From: Paenibacillus swuensis
Lineage (GTDB): Bacteria > Bacillota > Bacilli > Paenibacillales > DY6
Reading direction: 5' to 3'
DNA length: 64,000 bases
Assembly (NCBI RefSeq): GCF_001644605.1
Contig: NZ_CP011388.1
Coordinates: forward strand, 1,907,001 to 1,971,000
Part shown: piece after piece, positions 8,014-16,230 of the stretch
Layout of the letters: every line of letters begins with the position of its first letter
How positions within the stretch are numbered: the stretch's first letter is position 1
Program-made: the position numbers and the translations under genes
Notes under the pieces: generated by a model
The model's input: the letters and a program-made list of their open reading frames with translations, nothing else
The model's database searches: none
Told to the model about the DNA's origin: nothing

Positions 8014-9975
8014 GTGCCTAGACACTTAGTCGTTGGAAACGGAAAATTTCTGGTCAATCTGGATCAGAACAGCTATATTCGAGACATTTACTATCCTTAT
8101 GTCGGCCAGTTAAACCATGTCAGCGGCTACAAGTTTCGGGTCGGTGTCTGGGTAGACGGTCGGTTCAGCTGGCTCAGTGACGCCGGTTGGGAGTTTAAGT
8201 TGGCCTATGCCGAGGATTCACTGGTTACGGAAGTAACCGCGGTGCACGCGGAATTGGGTATTTCCCTGCTTATGAATGACGGTGTCCATCAACGGGACAA
8301 CATCTATCTCAAGCGGATTGCCATCCGTAATGAAGCTTCCACAGCCCGCGAAGTTCGATTGTTCTTCAACCAGGATTTAGTCATTAACGAGACGGAGGTC
8401 GGCGATACTTCCTGCTACTATCCTTATAACAATACCGTTTTTCATTACAAAAAAGATAAATACTTCATGTTCAACGGCATGACCTCTAACAGCGGTATAT
8501 TTCAATACACAACAGGCGTGAAACGGTTCCACAACGCCGAGGGCACATGGAAAGATGCCGAGGATGGACATCTCATGGGTAACCCTATTGCCCAAGGCTC
8601 TGTGGACAGTACGCTTTCCCTCAGATTAGTCCTTGCGGGCGGCGAAGAACAAGATGCTTATTACTGGATGAGCGCCGGCGGCAGCTTGGAAGAGGTTAAG
8701 AAACTGGATGCTTATGTAAAGGATAGTCATCCGGGGAAATTATTGGATCGCATTCGGATCTATTGGCAGCGATGGGTGAACAAGGCGGACCGGGACTTTG
8801 CCGATCTTGGCGAGGGTGTTGAGCGATTATTCAAGCAGAGTTTGCTTATTGTTCGCACCCAAATTGATCAGAACGGCGCAATCATTGCCGCTAACGATAC
8901 GGATATTCTGCAATATAACCGGGATCATTACAGCTATATGTGGCCTCGCGACGGCGCGCTGGTTGCTTACTCCATGACGGTTGCGGGTTACCAAGGCATG
9001 ATTGAGCCTTTCTTCCATTTCTGCGCCGCGGCCCTGACCCCGGAAGGCTACTTGCATCACAAGTATAACCCGGACGGTACGGTAGGCTCTTCCTGGCATC
9101 CTTACGTTCACAACGGGATGGAGCAGCTTCCGATTCAGGAGGATGAAACAGGACTGGTTCTGTTTACGTTATGGCAAGATTATTTGCATCATGGCGATAT
9201 CGAACTGCATCAGTCTCTATACCGGACGTTAATCCGCAAAGCGGCCCGTTTTCTTGTAGAATATATGGAACCGACTTTGGGGCTGCCCAAGCCAAGCTAT
9301 GACTTGTGGGAAGAGCGTTACGGTATTTACACCTTCACGACTTCGGCCGTGTATGGCGGACTTGTGGCTGCGGCCAACTTCTCGAATTTATTCGGTGACG
9401 ACCGCAGGTGCCAGCAATATCGTAATGCCGCGGAAACTGTGAAAGCCGGGATTCTGAAGCATCTATGGAATGAAGAGGAAGGCCGTTTCGCCAGAGGTCT
9501 CTTCCTGAAGGACGGTCGTTGGGAGCAAGATATGACGCCGGAAAGCAGTGTGTACGGCATCTTCGAGTTTGGCGTGTTACCAGCTGCCGATGAACGTGTG
9601 GCGCGGACCATGAAATCGATTAAAGAGAAGCTGTCCGTGAAGACTCAAATCGGCGGAATTGCACGTTACTATCACGATTACTATTTCCAGCGTTCTTCGG
9701 ACATTGAACAGGTACCGGGAAATCCCTGGATCATCTGTACCTTATGGGTTGCGGAGTACGAAATCGAAGCCGCACAGTCGTTAGCCGATCTGGCAGCACC
9801 CAAAGCGACGATTGACTGGGTTGTGGCCCATGCGATGGAAAGCGGAGTCCTGTCCGAGCAGTTGGATCCTTTTGACGGAAGTCCGGTGTCCGTAGCTCCG
9901 TTGACCTGGTCTCATGCCACGTTCGTGCTGGCCTGTACCAAATATATGAAGAAATACAAAGAGCTGTCCAAGTAA
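8014..9975 (+). CDS. Glycoside hydrolase family 15 (glucoamylase-like)
   Basis: A 653-residue protein with the two-part GH15 plan: an N-terminal beta-sandwich (about 1-270, starting MPRHLVVGNGKFLVNLD) and an (alpha/alpha)6 barrel. The barrel holds YNRDHYSYMWPRDGALVA, a hallmark of the family, and ELPIQEDETGLVLF around the general acid region. There is no signal peptide, so it probably acts in the cytoplasm on maltodextrin, isomaltose or related alpha-glucosides. The GTG start follows an AAGGAAG about 8 bases upstream. It lies directly after the GT4 gene on the same strand, suggesting a shared glucan metabolism. The gene ends in a strong terminator. Confidence 0.85.
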   Translation: MPRHLVVGNGKFLVNLDQNSYIRDIYYPYVGQLNHVSGYKFRVGVWVDGRFSWLSDAGWEFKLAYAEDSLVTEVTAVHAELGISLLMNDGVHQRDNIYLKRIAIRNEASTAREVRLFFNQDLVINETEVGDTSCYYPYNNTVFHYKKDKYFMFNGMTSNSGIFQYTTGVKRFHNAEGTWKDAEDGHLMGNPIAQGSVDSTLSLRLVLAGGEEQDAYYWMSAGGSLEEVKKLDAYVKDSHPGKLLDRIRIYWQRWVNKADRDFADLGEGVERLFKQSLLIVRTQIDQNGAIIAANDTDILQYNRDHYSYMWPRDGALVAYSMTVAGYQGMIEPFFHFCAAALTPEGYLHHKYNPDGTVGSSWHPYVHNGMEQLPIQEDETGLVLFTLWQDYLHHGDIELHQSLYRTLIRKAARFLVEYMEPTLGLPKPSYDLWEERYGIYTFTTSAVYGGLVAAANFSNLFGDDRRCQQYRNAAETVKAGILKHLWNEEEGRFARGLFLKDGRWEQDMTPESSVYGIFEFGVLPAADERVARTMKSIKEKLSVKTQIGGIARYYHDYYFQRSSDIEQVPGNPWIICTLWVAEYEIEAAQSLADLAAPKATIDWVVAHAMESGVLSEQLDPFDGSPVSVAPLTWSHATFVLACTKYMKKYKELSK

Positions 9976-10001
9976 AATCCAATTACTCTAAATTACCTTA
10001 A

Positions 10002-10029
10002 AGGGAGTCCAATCAGGGCTCCTTTTTTT
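10002..10029 (+). terminator. Terminator after GH15 gene
   Basis: GGAGTCC-AATCA-GGGCTCC followed by seven T. It is a perfect 7-bp stem allowing one G-T pair, 27 bases after the GH15 stop codon. Confidence 0.9.
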
Positions 10030-10041
10030 GCTATTAGCCTT

Positions 10042-10230
10042 CTACTCTCCGACCATCGTTTCATCCAGTATTCTTTGTGTCATCGCTCGTATTGTCTCCT
10101 GTGCCTTAAAGTCTTGGATCATTCTGGCCGCGTCCCTTCCTTTCATTAATTGACTGACGTATAGTATCCGGCTTTGACCGCTGGGGCGATTTAAAATTTC
10201 TTTGGCCAGCTCTGTGTTAGGATCCATCAT
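10042..10230 (-). CDS. Small orphan protein, distal gene of regulatory pair
   Basis: A 62-residue, mostly helical, charged protein (MMDPNTELAKEILNRP start). I do not recognise it. It follows the small HTH gene by 10 bases and has AAGGCAGG before the tandem ATGs at 10230/10227, so it is probably co-translated with that gene. Small companion proteins downstream of XRE regulators are common in prophage-like control regions; nothing more can be claimed. Confidence 0.5.
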   Translation of the reverse strand: MMDPNTELAKEILNRPSGQSRILYVSQLMKGRDAARMIQDFKAQETIRAMTQRILDETMVGE

Positions 10231-10240
10231 CCAACCTGCC

Positions 10241-10447
10241 TTATTTGATAAAATCATCAAACGGAATGCCCTTCTGAATACAATACTGCCTCAACTTGCC
10301 AAGAAACACAGGACCCGCCTTGCTATCCTTGTTAATCAATTTGTGCAGCTGCGAAACCTGCACGTCCAGGATCCGCGCCAACTCCCGATAATTACCCGCC
10401 GCCTCTTCATCTAACAGCTTGCGCACTCTGATTTTATTGATCTCCAA
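10241..10447 (-). CDS. Small XRE-type helix-turn-helix protein
   Basis: A 68-residue protein with a helix-turn-helix pattern (NYRELARILDVQVSQLHKLINKD), where the recognition helix would be VQVSQLHKLIN. The TTG start at 10447 has a perfect AGGAGG 7 bases upstream; the longer frame to 10483 lacks such a site. It is transcribed away from the larger regulator at 10614, as in phage cI/cro-like switches. A DNA-binding regulator is likely; the targets are probably the operator-like repeats between the two genes. Confidence 0.7.
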   Translation of the reverse strand: MEINKIRVRKLLDEEAAGNYRELARILDVQVSQLHKLINKDSKAGPVFLGKLRQYCIQKGIPFDDFIK

Positions 10448-10470
10448 TACCCTGCCTCCTCTTACATTAC

Positions 10471-10557
10471 CTGTAGACAACACTCAATTTAGTAAAATCT
10501 ACCACAAAACATTTCCTGCAGTCAACGGACTCGCAACAAATGTTGCCTACAGAGAAC
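10471..10557. promoter_or_regulatory. Operator-like repeats in divergent intergenic region
   Basis: Three similar words CTGTAGACAAC (10471), CTGCAGTCAAC (10516) and CTACAGAGAAC (10547) share CTRYAG-NN-AAC. A palindrome GCAAC-AAAT-GTTGC lies at 10533-10546. All fall between the divergent regulator genes, where operators are expected. Confidence 0.45.
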
Positions 10558-10613
10558 ACTTCGGTTATACTGAGCTTAGATTGGTAATGTATCAAAGAGG
10601 GGGCGAGAGAGTT

Positions 10614-11309
10614 TTGAGTCATTTTCACAAAGAGGGCTTTGCTGCCTTGTTATCCGCGGCCAAAGGAAGTCGTTCCCTGAATGCCTATGCGCACGACGCC
10701 GGCGTTTCCAGCTCTTATTTGTCCCGTTTAACCAGATCATTGGTAGACGCGCCTCCTGAGGCCGGGACCATCCGAAAGTTTGCGGATGCGGCGTGGCACA
10801 ATGTAAGCTATGAAGATCTGATGAAGGCAGCGGGTCATTGGAAATCGGACCAGACTTATATAGAAAGTTCGGATGTTACCCCGCAAGGACAATGGTCCGA
10901 AACACGAGCAACTTACCTCTCACCACCCGTAGCCATTCCCATACTAAGCCGGATCCAAGCTGACCGTTCGCTTCCTGAGCAGGATGCTATTCAAGGACAA
11001 ACCTATATATCTTTAGACGGCACTTCATCCAAAGCATGCTTTATATTCATAGCCCAAGAGCACCTCTTATCTTCCTCGCGTATTCTTCCAGGAGACAGGG
11101 TTCTTGTTGACCCTCGTCAACCGATTGACAGCGGTGATATTGCGCTTTTACATTATCAGTCTGCAGATGCGGTATTGAGACGTGTTCACTTTGTGGATAA
11201 TCAACTGGTGCTTACAACCGACACTCCCTTAACCCCGCCGATCTTAACGGCAGCTAAACATGTTCGATTGCTGGGCAAGGCCATTACCGCCATGATTCGT
11301 CTAACTTAA
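10614..11309 (+). CDS. HTH regulator with degenerate LexA/S24-like domain
   Basis: About 231 residues. The N-terminal part (about 1-70) has an XRE-like helix-turn-helix (LNAYAHDAGVSSSYLSRLTR). The C-terminal part resembles the S24/LexA autoprotease fold (ILPGDRVLVDPRQPIDSGDIALLHY, AVLRRV). The catalytic pair seems lost: where active proteins have Ser-Met eight residues before the Gly-Asp there is Leu-Leu, and Arg-Arg takes the place of the Lys. It would then sense something without self-cleavage. The TTG start at 10614 is chosen for the GAGGGGG upstream; an ATG at 10587 without a Shine-Dalgarno sequence is the alternative. It is divergent from the small HTH gene. Confidence 0.7.
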   Translation: MSHFHKEGFAALLSAAKGSRSLNAYAHDAGVSSSYLSRLTRSLVDAPPEAGTIRKFADAAWHNVSYEDLMKAAGHWKSDQTYIESSDVTPQGQWSETRATYLSPPVAIPILSRIQADRSLPEQDAIQGQTYISLDGTSSKACFIFIAQEHLLSSSRILPGDRVLVDPRQPIDSGDIALLHYQSADAVLRRVHFVDNQLVLTTDTPLTPPILTAAKHVRLLGKAITAMIRLT

Positions 11310-11312
11310 CGC

Positions 11313-11347
11313 CAAAAAAGACCTCCGAGATTACTCTCGAAGATCTT
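11313..11347. terminator. Bidirectional terminator between convergent genes
   Basis: AAGACCTCCGAGA-TTAC-TCTCGAAGATCTT forms a 13-bp stem with two mismatches, with A-rich sequence on its left giving a T-run on the minus strand. It lies between the regulator (plus) and the peroxiredoxin gene (minus). The minus direction is the stronger one. Confidence 0.75.
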
Positions 11348-11378
11348 CCTAGGTAATACACTCAATATAAATTTTAGC

Positions 11379-11927
11379 TTATTTCGCTACCAAGTTCTTG
11401 TCGCCTGGTTTCCAGTTCATTGGGCACAGTCCGCCGGATTGCAGTGCTTGAAGTACGCGAAGAGTTTCGTCTACGCTGCGTCCGATGTTGTTATGGTTTA
11501 CTACTTGGTATTGAAGTTCGCCTTCAGGGCTGATAATGAATAGACCGCGCAATGCTACGCCTTCTTCTTCAATCAGAACACCGTAGTCGCGGGCAACCGA
11601 CTTGTGGATGTCAGCAGCAAGCGGGAAGTTCAATTGGCCAAGGCCGTTTTCAGCTACAGGCGTATTGATCCATGCGCGATGAGAGTGAACGCTGTCTGTG
11701 CTAACGCCAAGAATTTCAGCGTCAAGACCCTTAAACGTTTCAGCCGCGGCACTCATGGAAGTGATTTCTGTAGGACATACAAATGTGAAGTCCAGTGGGT
11801 AGAAGAACAGGACCAGCCATTTGCCTTTGTAATCGGAAAGAGAAACTTTACCAAAGTCCTTACCGTTACCTGTTGCTGTTTCCATTGTGAAATCTGGAGC
11901 TTGTTTACCAACTAAAGTTTGTGCCAT
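11379..11927 (-). CDS. 2-Cys peroxiredoxin (AhpC/TSA family)
   Basis: A 182-residue cytoplasmic thiol peroxidase reducing H2O2 and organic hydroperoxides. The peroxidatic Cys is in FTFVCPTEI (about residue 52) and the resolving Cys is in GGLCPMNW near residue 170, so it is a typical 2-Cys enzyme. The ATG at 11927 has AGGAGGT upstream, so the longer frame to 11993 is not used. A sigma-A promoter and a PerR-like box lie upstream. No ahpF-type reductase gene is adjacent, so it probably uses thioredoxin or a distant reductase. Confidence 0.93.
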   Translation of the reverse strand: MAQTLVGKQAPDFTMETATGNGKDFGKVSLSDYKGKWLVLFFYPLDFTFVCPTEITSMSAAAETFKGLDAEILGVSTDSVHSHRAWINTPVAENGLGQLNFPLAADIHKSVARDYGVLIEEEGVALRGLFIISPEGELQYQVVNHNNIGRSVDETLRVLQALQSGGLCPMNWKPGDKNLVAK

Positions 11928-11964
11928 TGAATAATTACCTCCTCTAAAATTCTCTACATGAGAA

Positions 11965-11993
11965 ATGTTATCATCCGCCATAGCGCTTGTCAA
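11965..11993 (-). promoter_or_regulatory. Sigma-A promoter of peroxiredoxin gene
   Basis: The minus strand has TTGACA (11993-11988), a 17-base spacer and TAACAT (11970-11965), about 38 bases before the start codon. Confidence 0.75.
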
Positions 11994-12012
11994 TATTAAA
12001 ACAAATATTAAA

Positions 12013-12027
12013 TAAGAATGATTCTAA
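12013..12027 (-). promoter_or_regulatory. PerR/Fur-type box upstream of peroxiredoxin
   Basis: TTAGAATCATTCTTA on the minus strand is a 7-1-7 inverted repeat close to the Per box TTATAATNATTATAA. It sits about 20 bases upstream of the -35 element. PerR control of peroxide-scavenging genes is well established in Bacillus. The upstream position is slightly unusual for a repressor. Confidence 0.5.
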
Positions 12028-12119
12028 ATAAGAACTTTACGCTCAAAATAAATCCCCGAAGCCATCAGGATGTTGACATATCATATCTCAACACCCCGCT
12101 TGACCCGGGGACTTTATGT

Positions 12120-13196
12120 TTATTTCATAGCTGCAACGATGAGGTCTCCCATGACCGTCGTGCCGATGGCGCTGTTCTTGTCAACAGCGATATCACCCGT
12201 CCGGTGACCTGCATCCAGCACGTTCTTCACGGCTTCTTCAATGGATGCTGCCGCATCTTCGTAGCCGAAGGTCAGGCGGAACATCAAGGCTACCGATAAG
12301 ATCGTTGCAATCGGATTCGAAATGCCTTGACCCGCGATATCCGGCGCGGAACCGTGTACCGGCTCATATAAGCCGAAGCTGCCTTCGCCCAGGGAGGCGG
12401 AGGACAGCATGCCGATCGAGCCGGTCAGCATCGCCGCTTCATCGCTTAGAATGTCTCCGAACATGTTCTCGGTGACAATGACGTCGAAGCTCGAAGGGCG
12501 GCGGAGCAGCTGCATTGCGCAGTTGTCGACGAGAACGTGTTCCACCTCAACGTCCGGGTACTCCGGTGCGATGCCGTTTACAACTTCGCGCCATAGGCGG
12601 GAGGTCTCCAGCACGTTGGCTTTGTCGACCGAGGCCAGCTTGCGGCGGCGGGTTCTTGCGATATCGAACGCTTGTCTGACGATACGATCGATTTCGGTTA
12701 CGTTGTACACGCAGGTGTCTACTGCTTCTTGACCTTGTACGCCTTCACGGCGGAACTTATCGCCGAAGTAGATGCCGCCCGTAAGCTCGCGGACAACGAT
12801 TAAGTCCGTACCTTCGAGAACTTCAGGCTTTAAAGTGGATGCTTCTTTAAGGCAGTCGAATACGGTTGCGGGGCGTATATTGGAAAATAATCCAAGCGCC
12901 TTACGGATACCTAGCAAACCGGTTTCCGGGCGAAGCTCCTTCGGGTTGTTGTCCCACTTGGGACCGCCTACCGCGCCGAGTAACACAGCGTCCGCGCCTT
13001 TACAAAGTTCCAGCGTTTCTTCCGGGAGTGGTGTGCCTTTCTCATCAATGGCAATTCCTCCGAATAATCCGTGGGCTGTTTCAAATTTATACCCGAACAA
13101 CTCTTCTGTTCTTTTTAAAACTTTTTCTGCCTCTGCTACAACCTCAGGTCCGATCCCGTCTCCGGCAAGGACTGCTATCTTTTTGACCTCTGACAT
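12120..13196 (-). CDS. leuB: 3-isopropylmalate dehydrogenase
   Basis: A 358-residue NAD-dependent enzyme of leucine synthesis that oxidatively decarboxylates 3-isopropylmalate. It has the Rossmann-like start [14 protein letters not shown], the substrate Arg block ([17 protein letters not shown]) and the metal-binding Asp region ([13 protein letters not shown]), with [16 protein letters not shown] near the C-terminus. The ATG at 13196 has GGAG 8 bases upstream. It is separated from leuA by the IS element and by a terminator, so it probably relies on its own promoter. leuC and leuD do not follow; the next gene is the peroxiredoxin. Confidence 0.95.
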   Translation of the reverse strand: MSEVKKIAVLAGDGIGPEVVAEAEKVLKRTEELFGYKFETAHGLFGGIAIDEKGTPLPEETLELCKGADAVLLGAVGGPKWDNNPKELRPETGLLGIRKALGLFSNIRPATVFDCLKEASTLKPEVLEGTDLIVVRELTGGIYFGDKFRREGVQGQEAVDTCVYNVTEIDRIVRQAFDIARTRRRKLASVDKANVLETSRLWREVVNGIAPEYPDVEVEHVLVDNCAMQLLRRPSSFDVIVTENMFGDILSDEAAMLTGSIGMLSSASLGEGSFGLYEPVHGSAPDIAGQGISNPIATILSVALMFRLTFGYEDAAASIEEAVKNVLDAGHRTGDIAVDKNSAIGTTVMGDLIVAAMK

Positions 13197-13394
13197 ATGT
13201 ATCCGCTCCTTTTCGCTTATCAAACGATATAAGAATATTGTTGCATATATAGTCGATTAGGGGAAAGATATTAAATCTATCAACACTATAGGTTTAACCT
13301 ATTAGCATGTGGGAGGAGGGCGTTGGATTTTGGGACATTAGTACTTGAAATCAGAACGTTCGTTTGAGCATTATAGGTGTCCTTATTCCCGCCA

Positions 13395-13422
13395 GTGTTG
13401 GGGTATCCCGAAGACTCAGTTT
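13395..13422 (+). repeat. Left terminal inverted repeat of IS
   Basis: Starts GTGTTGGGGTATCCCG, then AAGACTCAGTTT. It matches the right end except for two bases (AA versus TC) after the CCCG. Confidence 0.9.
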
Positions 13423-13560
13423 CATGGATTTGTGCTTGATCTTAGCGGACTTTTAATTTATTCGTCAAATTTAAAAATAATACTTGCAAACCAAACCTAT
13501 GCTTGGTAATATTTACTTATACAAGAACAAATGTTCCTATTTATACTTCGGGGGTTGCCC

Positions 13561-14475
13561 ATGCCGGATGCGGATATCACTTTTGAACAGTTTAGAAGTA
13601 AGTATAACTGTGAGTCTGTTTGTGTTTCAGTGCTGCATGCCGCGAAGTGGCCTAAGGGCTTTCAATGCCCCCGTTGTGCCTGCCGACACGTAACTGTAAT
13701 TACGACTCGGCGCTTACCTCTATACGAATGCAGAGGCTGCAGATATCAGTCATCGCTCCTGCGCGGTACGGTGATGGAAGGCAGCCGAACTTCATTACAT
13801 AAATGGTTTCAAGCTCTGTTTCTGATTGGAAGTCCTACATGCTACATTAATGCCGTACAACTATCCGAATTCATCTCGGTCACTTACAAGACAGCCTGGC
13901 TCATTCTACACAAACTCCGTCATGCTATTCGACATGGAGACGCATCTAAACTCCTTACGGGACTTGTTGAAGTCATCTCTACTGTTTATAATCCTCGTGA
14001 CTCTTTCTTTAGATGGACGGAGCGTAAGCCTAAGAAGCATCAGCACCCTGTTATTGTTGGAGCGGGCTCTTATGGCGGAGACAAGTATGTGAAGCTCAAA
14101 CAAGTTTATACTTCTCCCGAACACCGCAACAGAGCCATGGATCACTCTGACTTTGCTCAATTCCTCCATGACCACGTTCATTCAACTGTGAAGTTTCCTA
14201 TTGTACATAACCAATTTAATCACCACAAAGCCTGTGATACCTTGAACATGATCAGCGACTCCGTGACCCAACGAATTAATCAGCGATACTTTGGGGTGAG
14301 CGGGAAACACCTTCAAGCTTATCTGGATGAGACCAGTTTCCGTTTAAACCATACTCTGAGACCTAATCGCGCAATTAGCCGACTTTTCAAAATGTTCATC
14401 ACTACGTCCACGATTACATACAAACAACTCATCGCTTCTACTGTCCCAACTATGACGCGTGAATCGGCTGCATAA
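13561..14475 (+). CDS. IS1595-type transposase, catalytic acids apparently lost
   Basis: A 304-residue protein with the N-terminal zinc ribbon (CPRC at about 40, CRGC about 22 residues on) and the ISXO2/IS1595-like helical region (LHKWFQALFLI, TYKTAWLILHKLRHAI). The family C-terminal block GKHLQAYLDETSFRLNH is clear. However, where active enzymes read VE[AV]DET, this one reads VEVIST, and the second Asp (usually TDxW) is replaced by VHNQFNHH. The third catalytic region also diverges. The reading frame is intact with no stops. The start at 13561 follows GGGGG by about 6 bases; an upstream ATG at 13531 is in frame. Family placement is confident; loss of activity is my inference from motif comparison by eye. 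Confidence 0.8.
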   Translation: MPDADITFEQFRSKYNCESVCVSVLHAAKWPKGFQCPRCACRHVTVITTRRLPLYECRGCRYQSSLLRGTVMEGSRTSLHKWFQALFLIGSPTCYINAVQLSEFISVTYKTAWLILHKLRHAIRHGDASKLLTGLVEVISTVYNPRDSFFRWTERKPKKHQHPVIVGAGSYGGDKYVKLKQVYTSPEHRNRAMDHSDFAQFLHDHVHSTVKFPIVHNQFNHHKACDTLNMISDSVTQRINQRYFGVSGKHLQAYLDETSFRLNHTLRPNRAISRLFKMFITTSTITYKQLIASTVPTMTRESAA

Positions 14476-14521
14476 CCGTGGTTCTAGATTAACTGGACAG
14501 TTTCATCAACCATCTGCCCCA

Positions 14522-14549
14522 AAACTGAGTCGACGGGATACCCCAACAC
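14522..14549 (-). repeat. Right terminal inverted repeat of IS
   Basis: The reverse complement reads GTGTTGGGGTATCCCG, then TCGACTCAGTTT, the counterpart of the left end at 13395. Confidence 0.9.
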
Positions 14550-14606
14550 GTGGCTCGGAATAAGAGTAGCAGCTATCAGCAAGTAGCCAGCAGCCCCAGT
14601 AACCTC

Positions 14607-14642
14607 AAACAAAAAGAACCACACCTGATTACAGTGCGGTCC
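14607..14642 (-). terminator. Terminator after leuA
   Basis: On the minus strand ACCGCAC and GTGTGGT pair (one G-T) around a TGTAATCAG loop, followed by TCTTTTTGTTT, 12 bases after the leuA stop. It lies outside the IS element, so transcription from leuA should stop before leuB. Confidence 0.75.
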
Positions 14643-14653
14643 ATAAGTTTAGG

Positions 14654-16207
14654 TTACTTGAAAGAAATCTCTCCGCTGGCAGAACCTTTAGACTGCTTAC
14701 GTTTTTCGATCATCCGGTTGACGCCGTCCAGGTAAGCTCGCGCGCTCGCCTCCAGAATATCCGTGCTTACACCGCGCCCTTGTACGGAAACCCCGTTCTG
14801 TTTCAACAATACATGTACTTCGCCCAAGGCGTCCTTCCCCTGTGTGACGGATTTAATCGAATAATCGGAGAGCTCTACTTCTTCTTTCGTCGCACGATCC
14901 AGCGCTTTATAGATTGCATCGACCGAACCATTTCCCAAAGCAACCTCTTCGATAACTTCACCCTCATGCGTATGAACACGAACGGTTGCCGTTGGCACGG
15001 ATTGGTTTCCATAGGACACATGGATAAAGTCTAACGCGTACATTTCAACTGTATCCACCAGCTTTTCTTCTACTATCGCCCGAATGTCTTCTTCGGTAAC
15101 GATTTTTTTCTTATCAGCCAGCTCTTTGAACTTCGCGAAAGCGATGTTTAACTGCTCCTCTGACATGCCTTCATAACCAAGCTCCGCCAGGTTCTCACGG
15201 AATGCATGGCGACCGGAATGTTTACCGAGAACCAGCTTGCTTTCTTTCAAGCCAATTGTTTCCGGAGACATGATCTCGTACGTTGTTTTCTCTTTCAACA
15301 TACCGTCTTGATGTATTCCGGACTCATGTGCAAATGCGTTCGCCCCGATGATTGCCTTATTCCCTGGCACCGGCATTCCCGTTAACTTACTGACCAAGCG
15401 ACTTGTGCGGTAGATTTCGTTCAGTACGAGCGATGTCTTCGCGCCATAGAATTCCTGACGCGTCTCCAGCGCCATGGCTACTTCCTCGATGGCTGTGTTC
15501 CCTGCGCGTTCACCGATTCCGTTAATGGTTCCTTCAATTTGATCGGCACCGTTCAGAATAGCTGCCAACGCGTTGGCCGTAGCCATGCCTAAATCATCGT
15601 GACAATGTGCGCTGAGCTGTATCTTCTCGACCCCCGGAACTTGCTCCTTCACGGTCTTGAATATGTTACCGTACTCATAGGGCGTCAAAAATCCAACCGT
15701 ATCGGGGATATTCACCACTTTGGCACCTGCACGAATCGCCATCGCTGTCACTTCACAGATAAAATCCAGTTCCGTGCGGCCCGCGTCTTCCAACGAAAAT
15801 TCAATTTTGTCAAAATATTTCGAAGCATACTTAATCGCTGCCTCCGCCGCTTCCAACACTTGCCCTTTATCCATCCGCAGCTTGTGCTCTCGATGGATAG
15901 GCGACGTTGCCAGAAAGAGATGCAGGCAAGGGTCCGCAGCACCAACTAATGCTTCACGGACCGCGTCTATATCACCTTCACGTGAACGGGACAGACCAAT
16001 TACCGTCGCATTCTTAACCGCACGGGCAACCGCGTTCACCCCCGCTAAATCACCCGGAGAGGCTGCCGGAAATCCAGCCTCAATCCGGTCAATCCCCAGC
16101 TTTTCCAATTGGAGCGCAATCTCCACCTTTTCCTTCACATTCAGATTGACACCCGGAGATTGTTCACCGTCGCGCAGCGTAGTATCAAAAATATAAATTT
16201 TACGCAT
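14654..16207 (-). CDS. leuA: 2-isopropylmalate synthase
   Basis: A 517-residue enzyme condensing acetyl-CoA with 2-ketoisovalerate, the first step to leucine. It has the catalytic TIM barrel (about 1-280) with FDTTLRDGEQSPGV and LSAHCHDDLGMATANA (metal-binding His residues), a linker with the NAFAHESGIHQDGML motif, and a C-terminal LeuA dimer/allosteric domain that mediates leucine feedback. The ATG has GGAGGTGG upstream. It is the last gene of the T-box-led ilvB-ilvN-ilvC-leuA block, with its own terminator. Confidence 0.96.
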   Translation of the reverse strand: MRKIYIFDTTLRDGEQSPGVNLNVKEKVEIALQLEKLGIDRIEAGFPAASPGDLAGVNAVARAVKNATVIGLSRSREGDIDAVREALVGAADPCLHLFLATSPIHREHKLRMDKGQVLEAAEAAIKYASKYFDKIEFSLEDAGRTELDFICEVTAMAIRAGAKVVNIPDTVGFLTPYEYGNIFKTVKEQVPGVEKIQLSAHCHDDLGMATANALAAILNGADQIEGTINGIGERAGNTAIEEVAMALETRQEFYGAKTSLVLNEIYRTSRLVSKLTGMPVPGNKAIIGANAFAHESGIHQDGMLKEKTTYEIMSPETIGLKESKLVLGKHSGRHAFRENLAELGYEGMSEEQLNIAFAKFKELADKKKIVTEEDIRAIVEEKLVDTVEMYALDFIHVSYGNQSVPTATVRVHTHEGEVIEEVALGNGSVDAIYKALDRATKEEVELSDYSIKSVTQGKDALGEVHVLLKQNGVSVQGRGVSTDILEASARAYLDGVNRMIEKRKQSKGSASGEISFK

Positions 16208-16230
16208 TCCTCGCCACCTCCTTCTTAACG

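Larger units (their letters stand above)
13395..14549 (+). mobile_element. IS1595-like insertion sequence, 1155 bp
   Basis: Two 28-bp terminal inverted repeats, beginning GTGTTGGGGTATCCCG and agreeing at 26 of 28 positions, bracket a single transposase gene. I see no target-site duplication: the 8 bases outside the left end (TCCCGCCA) and right end (GTGGCTCG) differ. The element lies between leuA and leuB, downstream of the leuA terminator. Confidence 0.85.

Noticed and set aside
12060-12117. Terminator after leuB
   Set aside because: A CCCCG/CGGGG stem and a second TGTTGA/TCAACA stem are present, but neither has a T-run. Too weak to annotate as a terminator.
13387-14557. 8-bp target-site duplication of the IS
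   Set aside because: The 8 bases on the left (TCCCGCCA) and right (GTGGCTCG) do not match, even when the boundary is shifted by a few bases.
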